Origin: Mycolicibacterium rhodesiae
Lineage (GTDB): Bacteria; Actinomycetota; Actinomycetes; Mycobacteriales; Mycobacteriaceae
Assembly (NCBI RefSeq): GCF_002086695.1
Contig: NZ_MVIH01000005.1
Span: 248,001 to 312,000, forward strand
Direction: 5' to 3'
Length of the DNA stretch: 64,000 bases
Part shown: one piece after another, positions 1 to 9,036 of the stretch
Numbering within the stretch: the first letter of the stretch is position 1
Layout of the letters: each line of letters begins with the position of its first letter
The notes under the pieces: model-generated
Databases searched by the model: none
Told to the model about the DNA's origin: nothing
What the model saw: the letters and a program-made list of their open reading frames with translations, nothing else
Position numbers and translations under genes: made by a program

Positions 1-368
1 GTGCGGTCGGCGGTGGCCCGGACCGCGATCGCGTCGTCGGCCAGCGAGAGCTGCTTGCGGCTGGCCGGATCGAAGGACACCAACACGATCACCCCGGGGC
101 GCAGGGCCGACAGCACCTCGTCGTCGGCACCGTGGCACAGCCGGCCGGTGAAGCGCTGGCCGGCAACGCTTTCCACTTCGATGACGATCACTGGATCGTC
201 GGATCCCGCCACCATCTGCACGGTGCCCACGCCGATCGAGCGCGGGCAGCGAGTGCTGCGTGGGCGTCGCGTGCGCGGCGGCTGGCCGGCAAGGCCGGCG
301 GCGACGATGATCGAGGCGAGTGCGCTGGCGGAGACGACGGCGATGGCGCCCAGGAGTGCATCAGACAT
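1..368 (-). CDS. Unknown membrane-anchored protein, C-terminus cut by window edge
   Basis: The reverse strand opens at an ATG at 368 and stays open to base 1, so at least 122 residues are visible and the C-terminus is missing. The protein begins MSDALLGAIAVVSASA and its first 25 residues or so form one hydrophobic segment, followed by a basic Pro/Arg stretch. The remainder looks like a small beta-rich cytoplasmic domain (for example VIVIEVESVAGQRFTGR). It is divergent from the gene starting at 435, with about 66 bases between them. I do not recognise the family. The membrane anchor is inferred from hydrophobicity only. Confidence 0.6.
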   Translation of the reverse strand, partial: MSDALLGAIAVVSASALASIIVAAGLAGQPPRTRRPRSTRCPRSIGVGTVQMVAGSDDPVIVIEVESVAGQRFTGRLCHGADDEVLSALRPGVIVLVSFDPASRKQLSLADDAIAVRATADR

Positions 369-434
369 GGTGTGCAGCGTGCCGACCGTCGGCGGCTACC
401 GAACCCAACTTTGCGCCGGCCTTATTCTGTCCCG

Positions 435-1754
435 ATGAGCGCCGGCCCGGACACGGTCGCAGGTGTCGGCACGTCGCAACCGCGACGGGCCGTGATCGAC
501 CGTGCGTGGCGGATGATCGGACCCGGCGTGGAGGTGCTCAGCGGTGACGACGGGGGCCCGTTGCGCAGGACGGTGAAGCGGATCATCGATCCGTTGGTGC
601 TGCGGCTGCGCAGCAATCCCGCCTACTCAGCGCCGTTCGTCGACGCCGAGGTGGCGGCCGAGATGGCCGATGTGATCGCGGACCATGCGGACCGACTTCG
701 TTGGGCCGCAGCATGGTTCGAACTGATGAAGCAGGAACGCCGACGTCTGCGCATCACCACCGGCAACGCCCAAGACCTTTATTTCCCAGTGTGTTTCGAA
801 CTCGCCGTCACCGACGGGGCACCCGGCGGGGACGGGCTCGACGCGGCGTCGGCGGCGCTGCGTGCCGTTCACGACGACCGCGACCGTACCGCCGTCGAGG
901 TGCTCAACGCGCACGTCGCCGCGCCGCAGGTGATGGCTCGCCTGTCGGCCCAGTTGCACCGCAGCTGGGCCGATGTTCGCGCCGACGACAGCATCAGCGG
1001 ACCGTTCATGGCCGGTCTCACCACGGTGCTGGGTCCTGCCGAGGGGCATCGCGCCGCCGTTGCCCGCCAACGGGTGTGGTCGGCGCTGATCGCCGACGCG
1101 ACACCGCACAACCTCGGCGCGCGCGCTCGCAGTCACCCGTCGTCGTTGCCGTGGTCGCTGATCGACCTCGGTCTGACCGCGGCACTGCCGTTGGCGCCGC
1201 CGCCGTTGACCGGGGGCCCGGAGCGTGACCGGCCGCTGGACCGCAGCGTGGTGGACCGGGTGCGGGCCACCCTGCGGCGCGCGCTGGATCGGGACGAGTT
1301 GCCCGCCGTGCCGCTGCTGTGCGCCGAGGAGGTCGACCGGGCCTGCGCCCCGTGGGGTTTCCTGGGCGAGGACAAACAGGCTGCGCTGGTGGCGGGTATC
1401 GAGGTGGCCGGCCAGCTGGCGCCGCTTGACGAACGGGCCGCGACCACCTACCAGGTGGCGGCCATCATCCAGGCCCGGCTGCGCAAGGAGGCGTACGTGC
1501 TGCACGCACGCCGGGTACTGGCCGGGGCCGATCCGGTGCACCCGCGTCAGCGCCGGGTCATCGAGGACCTGGCGTGCTTCGCCCAGCCCTACCTGAGCCG
1601 GTTGTGGGCGCGGCTGCACGGCCGCGACGTGTGGCAGGAACCCTGTGACGACGTCGACGATCTGCGCGCCCTGCTCGAAGGGGTCGCCCGTTCGGTGAGC
1701 CTCGACCACCGGCAGCGGATCAAGGCGATGCTGGAAGTGCAGGTGTCGCAATGA
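435..1754 (+). CDS. Hypothetical protein, first gene of a coupled pair
   Basis: This 439-residue protein starts MSAGPDTVAGVG at 435. The frame is open further upstream, but that part overlaps the divergent gene and reads as its shadow. I see no signal peptide or membrane segment; the protein is Arg/Ala/Leu-rich and probably mostly helical and cytoplasmic. No family motif is recognisable. Its stop overlaps the start of the next gene (ATGA at 1751-1754), so the two are probably translationally coupled and may work together. The function is unknown. Confidence 0.75.
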   Translation: MSAGPDTVAGVGTSQPRRAVIDRAWRMIGPGVEVLSGDDGGPLRRTVKRIIDPLVLRLRSNPAYSAPFVDAEVAAEMADVIADHADRLRWAAAWFELMKQERRRLRITTGNAQDLYFPVCFELAVTDGAPGGDGLDAASAALRAVHDDRDRTAVEVLNAHVAAPQVMARLSAQLHRSWADVRADDSISGPFMAGLTTVLGPAEGHRAAVARQRVWSALIADATPHNLGARARSHPSSLPWSLIDLGLTAALPLAPPPLTGGPERDRPLDRSVVDRVRATLRRALDRDELPAVPLLCAEEVDRACAPWGFLGEDKQAALVAGIEVAGQLAPLDERAATTYQVAAIIQARLRKEAYVLHARRVLAGADPVHPRQRRVIEDLACFAQPYLSRLWARLHGRDVWQEPCDDVDDLRALLEGVARSVSLDHRQRIKAMLEVQVSQ

Positions 1755-2881
1755 GATTGGTGGCCGACTCGGGGTTGTGGCGGATCGGGCCCGCGGTGGC
1801 CGCGGTGCCGCTGGTTGCGGTGCTCGAGGTCGACGGCGCGGTGCTGGCCTGGACCGTCGACGAGTCCGGGGACGCAGCCGACGCGCAGATCACCCTGACC
1901 GACGCCGCCCGCGCGGACTGGCTGTGGCGGGTCCTCGGCGAAGGCGGCCACCATGCGCTGGCCGCCGCCACCGTAGAACCACCGGATCACACTGCCGGAG
2001 TTGACCTTTCGGGCGTCGAGGTGCGACCGGGTTCCGTGGACGGGTTGCGCAGGCTCGCCGTCGGGCACTGGCTGCGCCGGTGGTGGCCGGCCAGTGTGCG
2101 CGACGGCATCGTCGGCCTCGATCCGGCGTTGCTGGATGCCGAGATCGCGCTGCTGACCGCCGATGCCGAGGACTTCGTCGCCGACGACGGCCTGGACGCC
2201 GACATCGGCGCGCTGCTGGCCCCGCACGCCGGAGCCCTCGCGATGCACCTGCTCGTTGGTGACACTCGGGTGGTCGCGCTGGTCCGCAATTGCGTCCGAC
2301 TCGCCGAGGAGATGGGCGTCGATGCTGCGGGTTGGGCCGACCTGAGCGACGCCGTCGAGAACATTCGGCCGCAGCCGGCGGCGGTGCGCCAGGACGACTA
2401 TGCGCTGGCCGCCGGCGGCGACACCGGACCGGCACCATCGGGACTCATCGCGCGGGGCGCGGCGTCGATCGCCTGGTCCGGGGTGCCGGGAGGCGTTTTC
2501 GACGCCGCGGAGGACACCGTGAGCTGGGCGGTGGCCGCCGACGGCGACGCAGTGACGGCGACGGTGCACACCGCGGTGATCGGACCCGGCTCGCCCGCCG
2601 GCATCCCGGTGGCACTGCGCTGCGGGGATATCACCGGCGTGGGCGTACTCGACGGCTCGGGCCGCGCGACGATCTCGCTGCTTCATGGGCCGAACGCTCC
2701 GCTGACCGCCACCGGCGGTTGGGACCAGGACTGGTCGGCCACCGTGGTGACCGTCGGGGCCGAGGTGTCGGAGGCCGTCGACGCGCGCGAACGCGTCCGG
2801 CGGTTCGCCCGGCAGCGACTCGCGCACCCGGGACCTGACGCGTTCCTCGCCGAGACCCTGGCCGCGGAGTCCGACTACTAA
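1751..2881 (+). CDS. Hypothetical protein, second gene of a coupled pair
   Basis: This 376-residue protein starts MRLVADSGLWRIGPAV on the ATG that overlaps the upstream stop. It is acidic and Asp/Ala/Val-rich, with no signal peptide or membrane span. The N-terminus looks like alternating beta strands (VPLVAVLEVDGAVLAWTV). I cannot assign a domain. The start-stop overlap points to a shared function with the 435-1754 product. Its 3' end is only 10 bases from the convergent ureohydrolase gene. Confidence 0.75.
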   Translation: MRLVADSGLWRIGPAVAAVPLVAVLEVDGAVLAWTVDESGDAADAQITLTDAARADWLWRVLGEGGHHALAAATVEPPDHTAGVDLSGVEVRPGSVDGLRRLAVGHWLRRWWPASVRDGIVGLDPALLDAEIALLTADAEDFVADDGLDADIGALLAPHAGALAMHLLVGDTRVVALVRNCVRLAEEMGVDAAGWADLSDAVENIRPQPAAVRQDDYALAAGGDTGPAPSGLIARGAASIAWSGVPGGVFDAAEDTVSWAVAADGDAVTATVHTAVIGPGSPAGIPVALRCGDITGVGVLDGSGRATISLLHGPNAPLTATGGWDQDWSATVVTVGAEVSEAVDARERVRRFARQRLAHPGPDAFLAETLAAESDY

Positions 2882-2891
2882 GTCAGTACAA

Positions 2892-3935
2892 CTAGGCCAG
2901 TGGCGACGGTGGTCCGGGCTTGGCGTTGGCGGCGTCGCGGCGGCGGGCCGCCATTCCTGCCAGTGCCTCGAACACCACTCGGTGGGCGGCATTAACGGTC
3001 AGCTCGGCGTGGTCGTAGGCCGGGGCGACCTCCACCACGTCGACGCCGGCGACGTCGTGTTCGTAGCAGAGTTGCCGAACCATGCGCAGCAGATCGGCAC
3101 TGGTGATCCCGCCGGGCTCAGGTGTGCCGGTGCCTGGCGCATGCGCGGGATCCAGAACGTCGATATCGACTGAAACATAAAGCTTTTCGGCTTTGTCGAG
3201 GGCTTCGGAGACGGCGCGCCGCATCACTTCCTTGAAGCCGAGGTCCCAGATCTCCTGCATGGTGTGCCAGGTCATGCCCTGTTCCTGCATCCATTCGAAG
3301 GTGTCCTGGGGCGGCCAGTACCCGCGCAACCCGACCTGAACGAAATGCGTTCCGGGAACGGCCCCGGATTCGATCAGCCGTCGCATCGGGGTGCCGTGGC
3401 TGGCCAGGTTGCCGTCGATGATGTCGGCGGTGTCGGCGTGGGCATCGAAATGCACGATCCCGACATTGCCGTACCCGTGCACATCGGCGACCGCGGTGGC
3501 CGACGGCCAGGTGATCGAGTGGTCGCCGCCCAGCACCACCGGCACGATGCCCCGCGATGCGACGGTGTGTACCCGCTCGCGGATGTTGGCGTGCGACACC
3601 TCGGTCAGCCCATGCGGGCAGTGCGCGTCACCAAAGTCGACGACCTCGAGCCAGTCGAAGATCTCCAGCCCGAGATCCATGTGATACGTGCCGGGTTCGT
3701 AGGCGGTGGCCCGGATGGCCCGCGGGCCGAACCGGGCACCCGGGCGGTTGGTGGTGGCGATGTCGAACGGGGCGCCGACGATCGCCACGTCCGGGCGCCA
3801 GCTGTCCAACTGCTCCGGCTCGGTCAGGAACGGACGATGCCCGAACGAGGCCAGACCCGCATAGGGCAGATCCAGTTGCCCGGCCATGCCGGGAGGCAGC
3901 TCACGCGCGGGTTTGTGGTCATGACCGGAACTCAT
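2892..3935 (-). CDS. speB: Agmatinase/guanidino-acid ureohydrolase family enzyme
   Basis: Ureohydrolases hydrolyse a guanidino group to urea plus an amine, using a binuclear Mn (or Ni) centre. The 347-residue protein carries the full metal-site set: GGDHS at about 136-140, DAHAD at 164-168, and SVDIDVLDPAHAPG at 255-268. It also has the family segment TTNRPGARFGPRAIR at about 61-75. The length is normal. Related enzymes use agmatine, guanidinobutyrate, guanidinopropionate or guanidine, and the substrate cannot be read from sequence. No polyamine or arginine genes are adjacent. Family assignment is firm; the agmatinase name is tentative. Confidence 0.85.
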   Translation of the reverse strand: MSSGHDHKPARELPPGMAGQLDLPYAGLASFGHRPFLTEPEQLDSWRPDVAIVGAPFDIATTNRPGARFGPRAIRATAYEPGTYHMDLGLEIFDWLEVVDFGDAHCPHGLTEVSHANIRERVHTVASRGIVPVVLGGDHSITWPSATAVADVHGYGNVGIVHFDAHADTADIIDGNLASHGTPMRRLIESGAVPGTHFVQVGLRGYWPPQDTFEWMQEQGMTWHTMQEIWDLGFKEVMRRAVSEALDKAEKLYVSVDIDVLDPAHAPGTGTPEPGGITSADLLRMVRQLCYEHDVAGVDVVEVAPAYDHAELTVNAAHRVVFEALAGMAARRRDAANAKPGPPSPLA

Positions 3936-3948
3936 TGGCCAGACATTA
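3935..3948 (-). promoter_or_regulatory. Putative near-leaderless promoter of the ureohydrolase gene
   Basis: Upstream of the ATG the reverse strand has a -10-like TAATGT (3948 to 3943) followed by seven bases and then the ATG. There is no ribosome binding site. The spacing fits the TANNNT-N6-start layout common for leaderless mycobacterial transcripts. No clear -35 was identified. Confidence 0.4.
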
Positions 3949-4017
3949 CCGCCGTCGGGCCGGCCGGGTTAGCCTCGACGGGAATGCGTTTCGTAGGAGT
4001 GCGTGGGAGTTGACACC

Positions 4018-4413
4018 GTGAGCGAGCCGACCCGAGCCGAGATCGCCCGCGCGTTCGCCCAGCACCGATTCGACGACGCGCTCGGGCACCTGGCTCGCGA
4101 CGTCGTGTGGACGATCGTCGGCTACTCGGTGCTGGAGGGCGCCGACGCCGTCGCCACGATCTGCCGGGACACCGCGGGCGGTCTCGCCGCGACCGTGGCC
4201 ACCTGGGACCGGTGCCGCACGGTGGAGCAGGACGACACCGTCGTCGTCGAGGTGCTGGGCCGGTACCGGCGCCAGGACGGCGTCACGATCGTCTCCAGCT
4301 GCCACATCATCGGATTCGCCGGCGCCGAGATCGCGTCGATCACGTCCTACGGCGTGGAGGTCGATCCCGACTCGGTGGGCGCGCCCAGCGACGTTCGGCA
4401 CGCCGGCCGCTGA
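4018..4413 (+). CDS. SnoaL/NTF2-like fold small protein
   Basis: This 131-residue protein has the organisation of SnoaL-like polypeptides: an N-terminal helix, then VWTIVGYSVLEGADAV and repeated beta strands ending IASITSYGVEV. Such proteins form cone-shaped dimers and may be isomerases, hydrolases or non-catalytic binders. I chose the GTG at 4018 because GGGAG lies 8 bases upstream. An in-frame GTG at 4003 is possible but its ribosome site is too close. It is divergent from the ureohydrolase gene, and the substrate is unknown. Confidence 0.65.
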   Translation: MSEPTRAEIARAFAQHRFDDALGHLARDVVWTIVGYSVLEGADAVATICRDTAGGLAATVATWDRCRTVEQDDTVVVEVLGRYRRQDGVTIVSSCHIIGFAGAEIASITSYGVEVDPDSVGAPSDVRHAGR

Positions 4414-4416
4414 AAG

Positions 4417-5541
4417 TCATAGCATCGGGGCGTCGTACCCGTCGTTGTCGCCATCGGAGATGCTCAGGTTCGGGCTCACCACATAGCGGGCCTGATTGCC
4501 GCCGGCTCGCCGCGCCTCGTACATCGCGGTGGTGGCCAAGGCCACGATCTCGTCGAGGATCTCGGTGGGCGGGTGCTCCACGAGTGGCTGGAGCGGGGTG
4601 CTGACCACACCGATGCTGGCGGTCATCCCGGCCGGCGAAGAGGCGATCGCACCGCGGATCCGCTCGATCAGCGGCGACGAATCGGGCGTCGTGAAGCAGT
4701 CGGCGACAAGGAATTCCGCCTCGCTGACATGTCCGAGGATCGCGTCACGGCGCACCGTCTCGCGCAGTGCCTGGCCCGCGGCCACCCGCGCCCGGTTGCC
4801 GCCGCGGTTTCCTGCGACGGCGACCATCGCCGCGAAGCTGTCGATGTTGACGACCGCTATCACCAGGTAGCGGTCGTCACCGCGGTTGCGTGAGGCCAGC
4901 AGCGTGGCCGTCTGCAGATAGAACGCGTCGCGGTTGAGCAGTCCGGTGAGCGGCTCGACGGCATCGGCGCCGTCCTCGGCTCCGGTCAGCCACACCACCA
5001 TCCGGCAGGAGAAGGCCGCGAACACATACAGCAGCAGGATCAGCGCGACACCGGCCAGCGTCAGGGGGAGGTCGTCGCCGGCCATCTGCACGGCCAGATA
5101 GAGCAGGGTGCCGAGAGCGATCGTCAGGACCGTCGCCAGCAATCGCGGGCCGTGAAAGAGCGCCGTGTACCCGACGATCAACGCGAACGACGAAGCGCCC
5201 AGCAGCCCGTAGAGCGGTACCACCGGGATGATGGACCCGATCGCGATGGATACCGCCGCGACGGCGACCAGCAACGCCGACTCGTTACGGGTCGGCCAGC
5301 GGTGCCGCAACCAGATGAACGTCGATGCGAAGCACAAGGCGGACACCACGATCAGCAGCGCTCGGCTGAACGGCCACTGCAGTGTCGCCGAGCTGCCGAT
5401 GGTCGACAACGTGATCAGGCCCAGCGTGAAGACGCTGCCGGCGATCACCCGGGAGGTGTAGGTCTGTGCGCCACGGGCCGCCAACAGGGCGGTCAGGGTG
5501 TAGTACTGATTCGCCGATCGGGTGGACAACGCCAGACGCAT
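4417..5541 (-). CDS. Membrane GGDEF-family protein with degenerate signature
   Basis: The N-terminal half (about residues 30-185) contains five to six hydrophobic membrane segments. A GGDEF-type domain follows from about 193, with the fold landmarks EPLTGLLNRDAF and VVNIDSFAAM. At the catalytic signature position the sequence is GHVSEAEF (SEAEF at about 273-277) instead of GGDEF. An active diguanylate cyclase needs that motif, so this protein probably does not make c-di-GMP; it may sense or bind a ligand. It ends 3 bases from the convergent SnoaL-like gene. An intact GGDEF protein lies at 6591. Confidence 0.8.
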   Translation of the reverse strand: MRLALSTRSANQYYTLTALLAARGAQTYTSRVIAGSVFTLGLITLSTIGSSATLQWPFSRALLIVVSALCFASTFIWLRHRWPTRNESALLVAVAAVSIAIGSIIPVVPLYGLLGASSFALIVGYTALFHGPRLLATVLTIALGTLLYLAVQMAGDDLPLTLAGVALILLLYVFAAFSCRMVVWLTGAEDGADAVEPLTGLLNRDAFYLQTATLLASRNRGDDRYLVIAVVNIDSFAAMVAVAGNRGGNRARVAAGQALRETVRRDAILGHVSEAEFLVADCFTTPDSSPLIERIRGAIASSPAGMTASIGVVSTPLQPLVEHPPTEILDEIVALATTAMYEARRAGGNQARYVVSPNLSISDGDNDGYDAPML

Positions 5542-5717
5542 TACCCCACCCTTCGTGATCGCACCGCTGCTGCACGACTTGTCAGCAACGAAATCGCGCG
5601 TGCGCTACCGATGCCGGGTTCCGAGCCTAGCGAACGCTTTCTGCACTGGCCACCCCCGGTTTTCTCAGTTTTTCCGCATACGACAATTCGGCCGGTGTGG
5701 CGAATGGCCGGATTCGG

Positions 5718-6464
5718 TCACGCCGCGACGACGACGGTCAGCTCGTTGCCTGCCCGCTCGACGTGCATCCCGGCGCGGCGGGCCACGGCGGCGACCGCGG
5801 CCGCGTCGCCGGGTTCGGATCGCGACGTCGCGAGCGCCCTGGCGAATCGGCCTTTGTGCGCCTTGTTGAAATGCGTGACGACGGTCCGGCGGCCATCGGG
5901 GTGTTCGGCGAGAACGTCGACGCGTACCGCCTCGGGCAGCCGGCCCAGCGCCGCATACGAGCCGGACCGCAGGTCCACGATCAGCTCGGTGGCGGCCAGC
6001 TCGGCCAGGACCGGCTCCAGGACCGGACGCCACCGAGCCGCGAGGGTGGCGCTGCCGGGGAGCTTGGAGGTGGCCGACAGCCGGTAGGCCGGAATCGGGT
6101 CGTCGGCGCGCAGCACGCCGAACAGGGCGGAGCCCACGGCCAGCCGAGCCTGGGCGCGCGCCTTGGCAGCGCCACGCAGCGATTCCACGTCCAGGGCGTC
6201 GTAGAGCACCCCGGTGTAGCGGACGATGGCCGGCAGGGTCGGAGAACTCAGCAACGCGGCATTGCGGTCGATCTCGGCGTCCTGCGCGGGGGAGATCCCC
6301 AGCGCCGCCCGGCACGCCTCGGGTTCGGCGGCCAGCGCGACGAGTTCGTCGATGAGTTCTCGGCGCAGCGGACCCAACGCCGGATTGCTCAGATCGTCGA
6401 GCCGCAGCGGGGGGCCGTCCCCGCCACTGCGTTTGGTCTCCGACGGCGGAAGTAGAACGATCAC
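5718..6464 (-). CDS. yaaA: YaaA family peroxide-stress protein
   Basis: The protein begins VIVLLPPSETKR, the typical YaaA (formerly DUF328) N-terminus, and later has GVLYDALD, YRLSATSKLPG, LIVDLRSGSYAAL and VVTHFNKAHKGR, all expected blocks. With the GTG start at 6464 it is 248 residues, close to the E. coli protein (about 258). The frame extends upstream but without homology. In E. coli, YaaA limits intracellular iron and DNA damage during hydrogen peroxide stress; this role is assumed here. It is divergent from the GGDEF gene at 6591. Confidence 0.85.
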   Translation of the reverse strand: MIVLLPPSETKRSGGDGPPLRLDDLSNPALGPLRRELIDELVALAAEPEACRAALGISPAQDAEIDRNAALLSSPTLPAIVRYTGVLYDALDVESLRGAAKARAQARLAVGSALFGVLRADDPIPAYRLSATSKLPGSATLAARWRPVLEPVLAELAATELIVDLRSGSYAALGRLPEAVRVDVLAEHPDGRRTVVTHFNKAHKGRFARALATSRSEPGDAAAVAAVARRAGMHVERAGNELTVVVAA

Positions 6465-6590
6465 GGTGCAGACGGTAGCGGGCAGTGCGCGACGCCCGTA
6501 CCGGCCCCCGGCCGCGACGCTGATAAATTTGTCGGTCAGTGTTTTGACACAACAGGACACGACTCACCAGCAGCGCATCGAGGGGTAAAG

Positions 6591-7871
6591 GTGGCGTCGG
6601 CCGAACAGCCGAACCCTGACGACGAACTCCGGCAACTGTGGCAACTCATCAACCATCTGCCGGGCATCGTCGGTTACTGGGATCGCAATCTCCGCAACGT
6701 GATTGCCAATGATGCCTACCTGCAGTACTTCGCGATGGCACCGCATCAGGTGCACGGCAGGCATATCCGCGAGGTGTTGGGCGAGACCGTCTACGCGCTG
6801 AACCTGCCCTACATCATGGGCGCGCTCGCCGGCCGCGAGCAGATCTTCGAGCGTGAGCTGGTCGGCCTCGGCGGCGTCACGCGGCGCACCTTGCTGTCCT
6901 ACATCCCGAACATCGTCGACGGCGAAGTGCACGGCTTCTACATTCAGGGCACCGACCTCACCGCGGAGGCGCAAGCCGAGCGCACCCTCGACGACGCCCG
7001 ACGGCTGTTCGAGATCAGTATGGCCAACGCCCCGTACGGAAAAGCGGTCGCGATGACCACCGGCGAGATGCTGCTCGCCAACCCGGCGCTGTGCGCGTTG
7101 ACCGGATACGACGCCGACGAACTCGTCGGCCGCGACTACCGCGAGTTCGTCCACCCAGACGACGTGGCCGCCGGTGAGGAGGAGATGGCAGCTCTGCTGG
7201 CGGGGACGGTCACCCAGGTCTCCTCCGAGCGCCGCTACATCCGCCGCGACGGGAGCGTGATCTGGATGCAGCGCAGCGCCGTCCTGGTGCCTGGCCGGTT
7301 GCCGGGAGCCGAAGACCTCATCATCGCGCAGTTCCAGGATGTGACCGCGCGGCGGATCGCCGAGGCCGAGCTGGCCCGGCTGGCCGTCACCGACCAGCTC
7401 ACCGGGCTGTACAACCGGCGGGCTCTGGTCAGTCGCGTCGCGCAACACCAGAGCGCGAGGCCGGGGACTCCGGTCGGCATGATCTTCATCGACCTGGACG
7501 GCTTCAAGCATGTCAACGACTCGCACGGGCACGCCACCGGTGACGTCGTCCTCGCCGAGGTGGCCCGACGGCTGAGAAACGCTGTCGAGGAACCGAATTC
7601 GGCGTATCGCCTCGGCGGTGACGAGTTCGTCGTCTTGCTTCCGGACGCCGCCCGGGACGCGGAGGTGCGGGCCCTGTCGGTGGCCGTGTGTTCCGCGCTG
7701 ACCGGCCGCTACACCGCTGACTCGAGTGAGTTCGACCTCACCGCGTCGGTGGGGTGGACGTGGGGCCACGCCGATACCGCCGAGGACCTCATTCGCCAGG
7801 CCGACATCGACATGTATCGGCACAAGGCGCGGCTTCGCCAATCCGCCGTCCCGAGCGAGTCCGAGGTCTGA
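6591..7871 (+). CDS. PAS-PAS-GGDEF diguanylate cyclase
   Basis: This soluble 426-residue protein has two PAS domains (about 15-125 and 137-258; the second has GYDADELVGRDY and FVHPDD) followed by a GGDEF domain (about 260-420). The signature RLGGDEF at 340-346 and the metal-binding IDLDGFKHVND are intact, so it should make c-di-GMP from two GTP. The RxxD inhibitory site expected nine residues before the signature reads EEPN, so product inhibition is probably absent. The GTG start has GAGGGG 7 bases upstream. There is no EAL domain. Confidence 0.88.
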   Translation: MASAEQPNPDDELRQLWQLINHLPGIVGYWDRNLRNVIANDAYLQYFAMAPHQVHGRHIREVLGETVYALNLPYIMGALAGREQIFERELVGLGGVTRRTLLSYIPNIVDGEVHGFYIQGTDLTAEAQAERTLDDARRLFEISMANAPYGKAVAMTTGEMLLANPALCALTGYDADELVGRDYREFVHPDDVAAGEEEMAALLAGTVTQVSSERRYIRRDGSVIWMQRSAVLVPGRLPGAEDLIIAQFQDVTARRIAEAELARLAVTDQLTGLYNRRALVSRVAQHQSARPGTPVGMIFIDLDGFKHVNDSHGHATGDVVLAEVARRLRNAVEEPNSAYRLGGDEFVVLLPDAARDAEVRALSVAVCSALTGRYTADSSEFDLTASVGWTWGHADTAEDLIRQADIDMYRHKARLRQSAVPSESEV

Positions 7872-7878
7872 TCAACCT

Positions 7879-9015
7879 TCAGCCGTAGGCGAGCAGCAGC
7901 GGCACCCGCTGTTCGGCGCTGGTCAGCGAACCGTGCTGGCCGATCAGCGCCGACTCCATGGGTTCGGCCGTCCGTCGCACCAGTGCGGCGCGGCCGCGCG
8001 TGGCGGCCACCACGTCACCGATGCGGGCGCGCACCCGGTCGTCGACGGCGTCGCCGAACCAGCCTGCGGTGATTGCCTCGTCGCGCGAGACCACCCAGGC
8101 ATGCTCGGCCAGCGTCTCGTGCCAGGTGGCCAGGACGTCGGCACCGGCGCCGTCGCGGACGTAGACGTGACGGGCGCGCGCCTCGCCGCCGATCGCCGAC
8201 ACGCCGTCGAGCAGATCCGCTGCGGTGTCGAGGTCCACGGTGGCCGCACCGTCGACGGCCACCATGCCGTGATCGGCGACCACCGCGAGCAGCCCGCCGA
8301 CCGGCAGCGCTTCGACGACCGACTCGACCAGGCGGTCCACTTGCCGGAGCTCCATTCGCCAGGCCGGCGAACCGGGTCCGTAGAGATGGCCCATCAGGTC
8401 GAGATCCGCGTGGTAGCCGTAGCAGAAGCCACCGCCGACGATCGTGGCGCGGACTTCGGCGGCCAAATCGCCGAGCCCGATCACGCCGACGTAGCGGCCG
8501 CCCCGCAGCACTGCCCGGGTGAGTCCGGAGCCGGTGAATTCTGCACCGGAGATCACGTTGACCGCCATCCCCGCTGAAGCGGCGCGCTCAAAATTCGTTG
8601 GTAGCGGCTGAATCTCCTCCGGGATCGCGTGGGCGCGCGCGTCGTCGCCCCATGGGTGCGGACGCCACCGCAGTGCGTTGATGATGCCCACCTCGGGCAG
8701 CCGGAAGGACAGGCCGACCATGCCGTGGCCGCCCGAGGGCAGCCCGGTGCCCACCGCTGCCAGTCCCGCCGCGGTGGTCGACGGGAACCCCACATGCAGG
8801 GTGCTGCCGCGCAACCCGGCCAGCACCGGAGCGTCCGCTGCGTAGGTGTCGAGCAACTCGGCGCCCAGACCGTCGATCAGCAGCACGCAGGCTCCGGCGA
8901 CAGGTGCGGCCAGCTCGATGCGCGGTTCAAAGCCGGCCACACCCATCGCCGCCAGTACCGATGGCACGACATCGGCCAGGTGGGGGGTGTCAACGTCGAG
9001 GCGTGGCGGGTTCAC
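7879..9015 (-). CDS. Alkaline-phosphatase superfamily phosphodiesterase/pyrophosphatase
   Basis: The 378-residue protein matches the type I phosphodiesterase/nucleotide pyrophosphatase family. Metal ligands and nucleophile sit where expected: LLIDGLG (Asp), FPSTTAAG (Thr nucleophile), HADLDLMGH (Asp, His), VADHGM (Asp, His) and GQHGSL near the C-terminus (His). I see no signal peptide, so it is probably cytoplasmic. It hydrolyses a phosphodiester or pyrophosphate bond of unknown substrate. It ends 7 bases from the convergent GGDEF gene and starts about 20 bases downstream of modA on the same strand. Confidence 0.8.
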   Translation of the reverse strand: MNPPRLDVDTPHLADVVPSVLAAMGVAGFEPRIELAAPVAGACVLLIDGLGAELLDTYAADAPVLAGLRGSTLHVGFPSTTAAGLAAVGTGLPSGGHGMVGLSFRLPEVGIINALRWRPHPWGDDARAHAIPEEIQPLPTNFERAASAGMAVNVISGAEFTGSGLTRAVLRGGRYVGVIGLGDLAAEVRATIVGGGFCYGYHADLDLMGHLYGPGSPAWRMELRQVDRLVESVVEALPVGGLLAVVADHGMVAVDGAATVDLDTAADLLDGVSAIGGEARARHVYVRDGAGADVLATWHETLAEHAWVVSRDEAITAGWFGDAVDDRVRARIGDVVAATRGRAALVRRTAEPMESALIGQHGSLTSAEQRVPLLLAYG

Positions 9016-9036
9016 GGCGTCGAGCCTGCCATGCTC

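Noticed and set aside
132..434. In-frame extension of the 435-1754 gene upstream to 132
   Set aside because: It runs antisense over the divergent membrane gene (1-368) and is low-complexity Arg/Ala/Gly; the ATG at 435 gives a cleaner protein.
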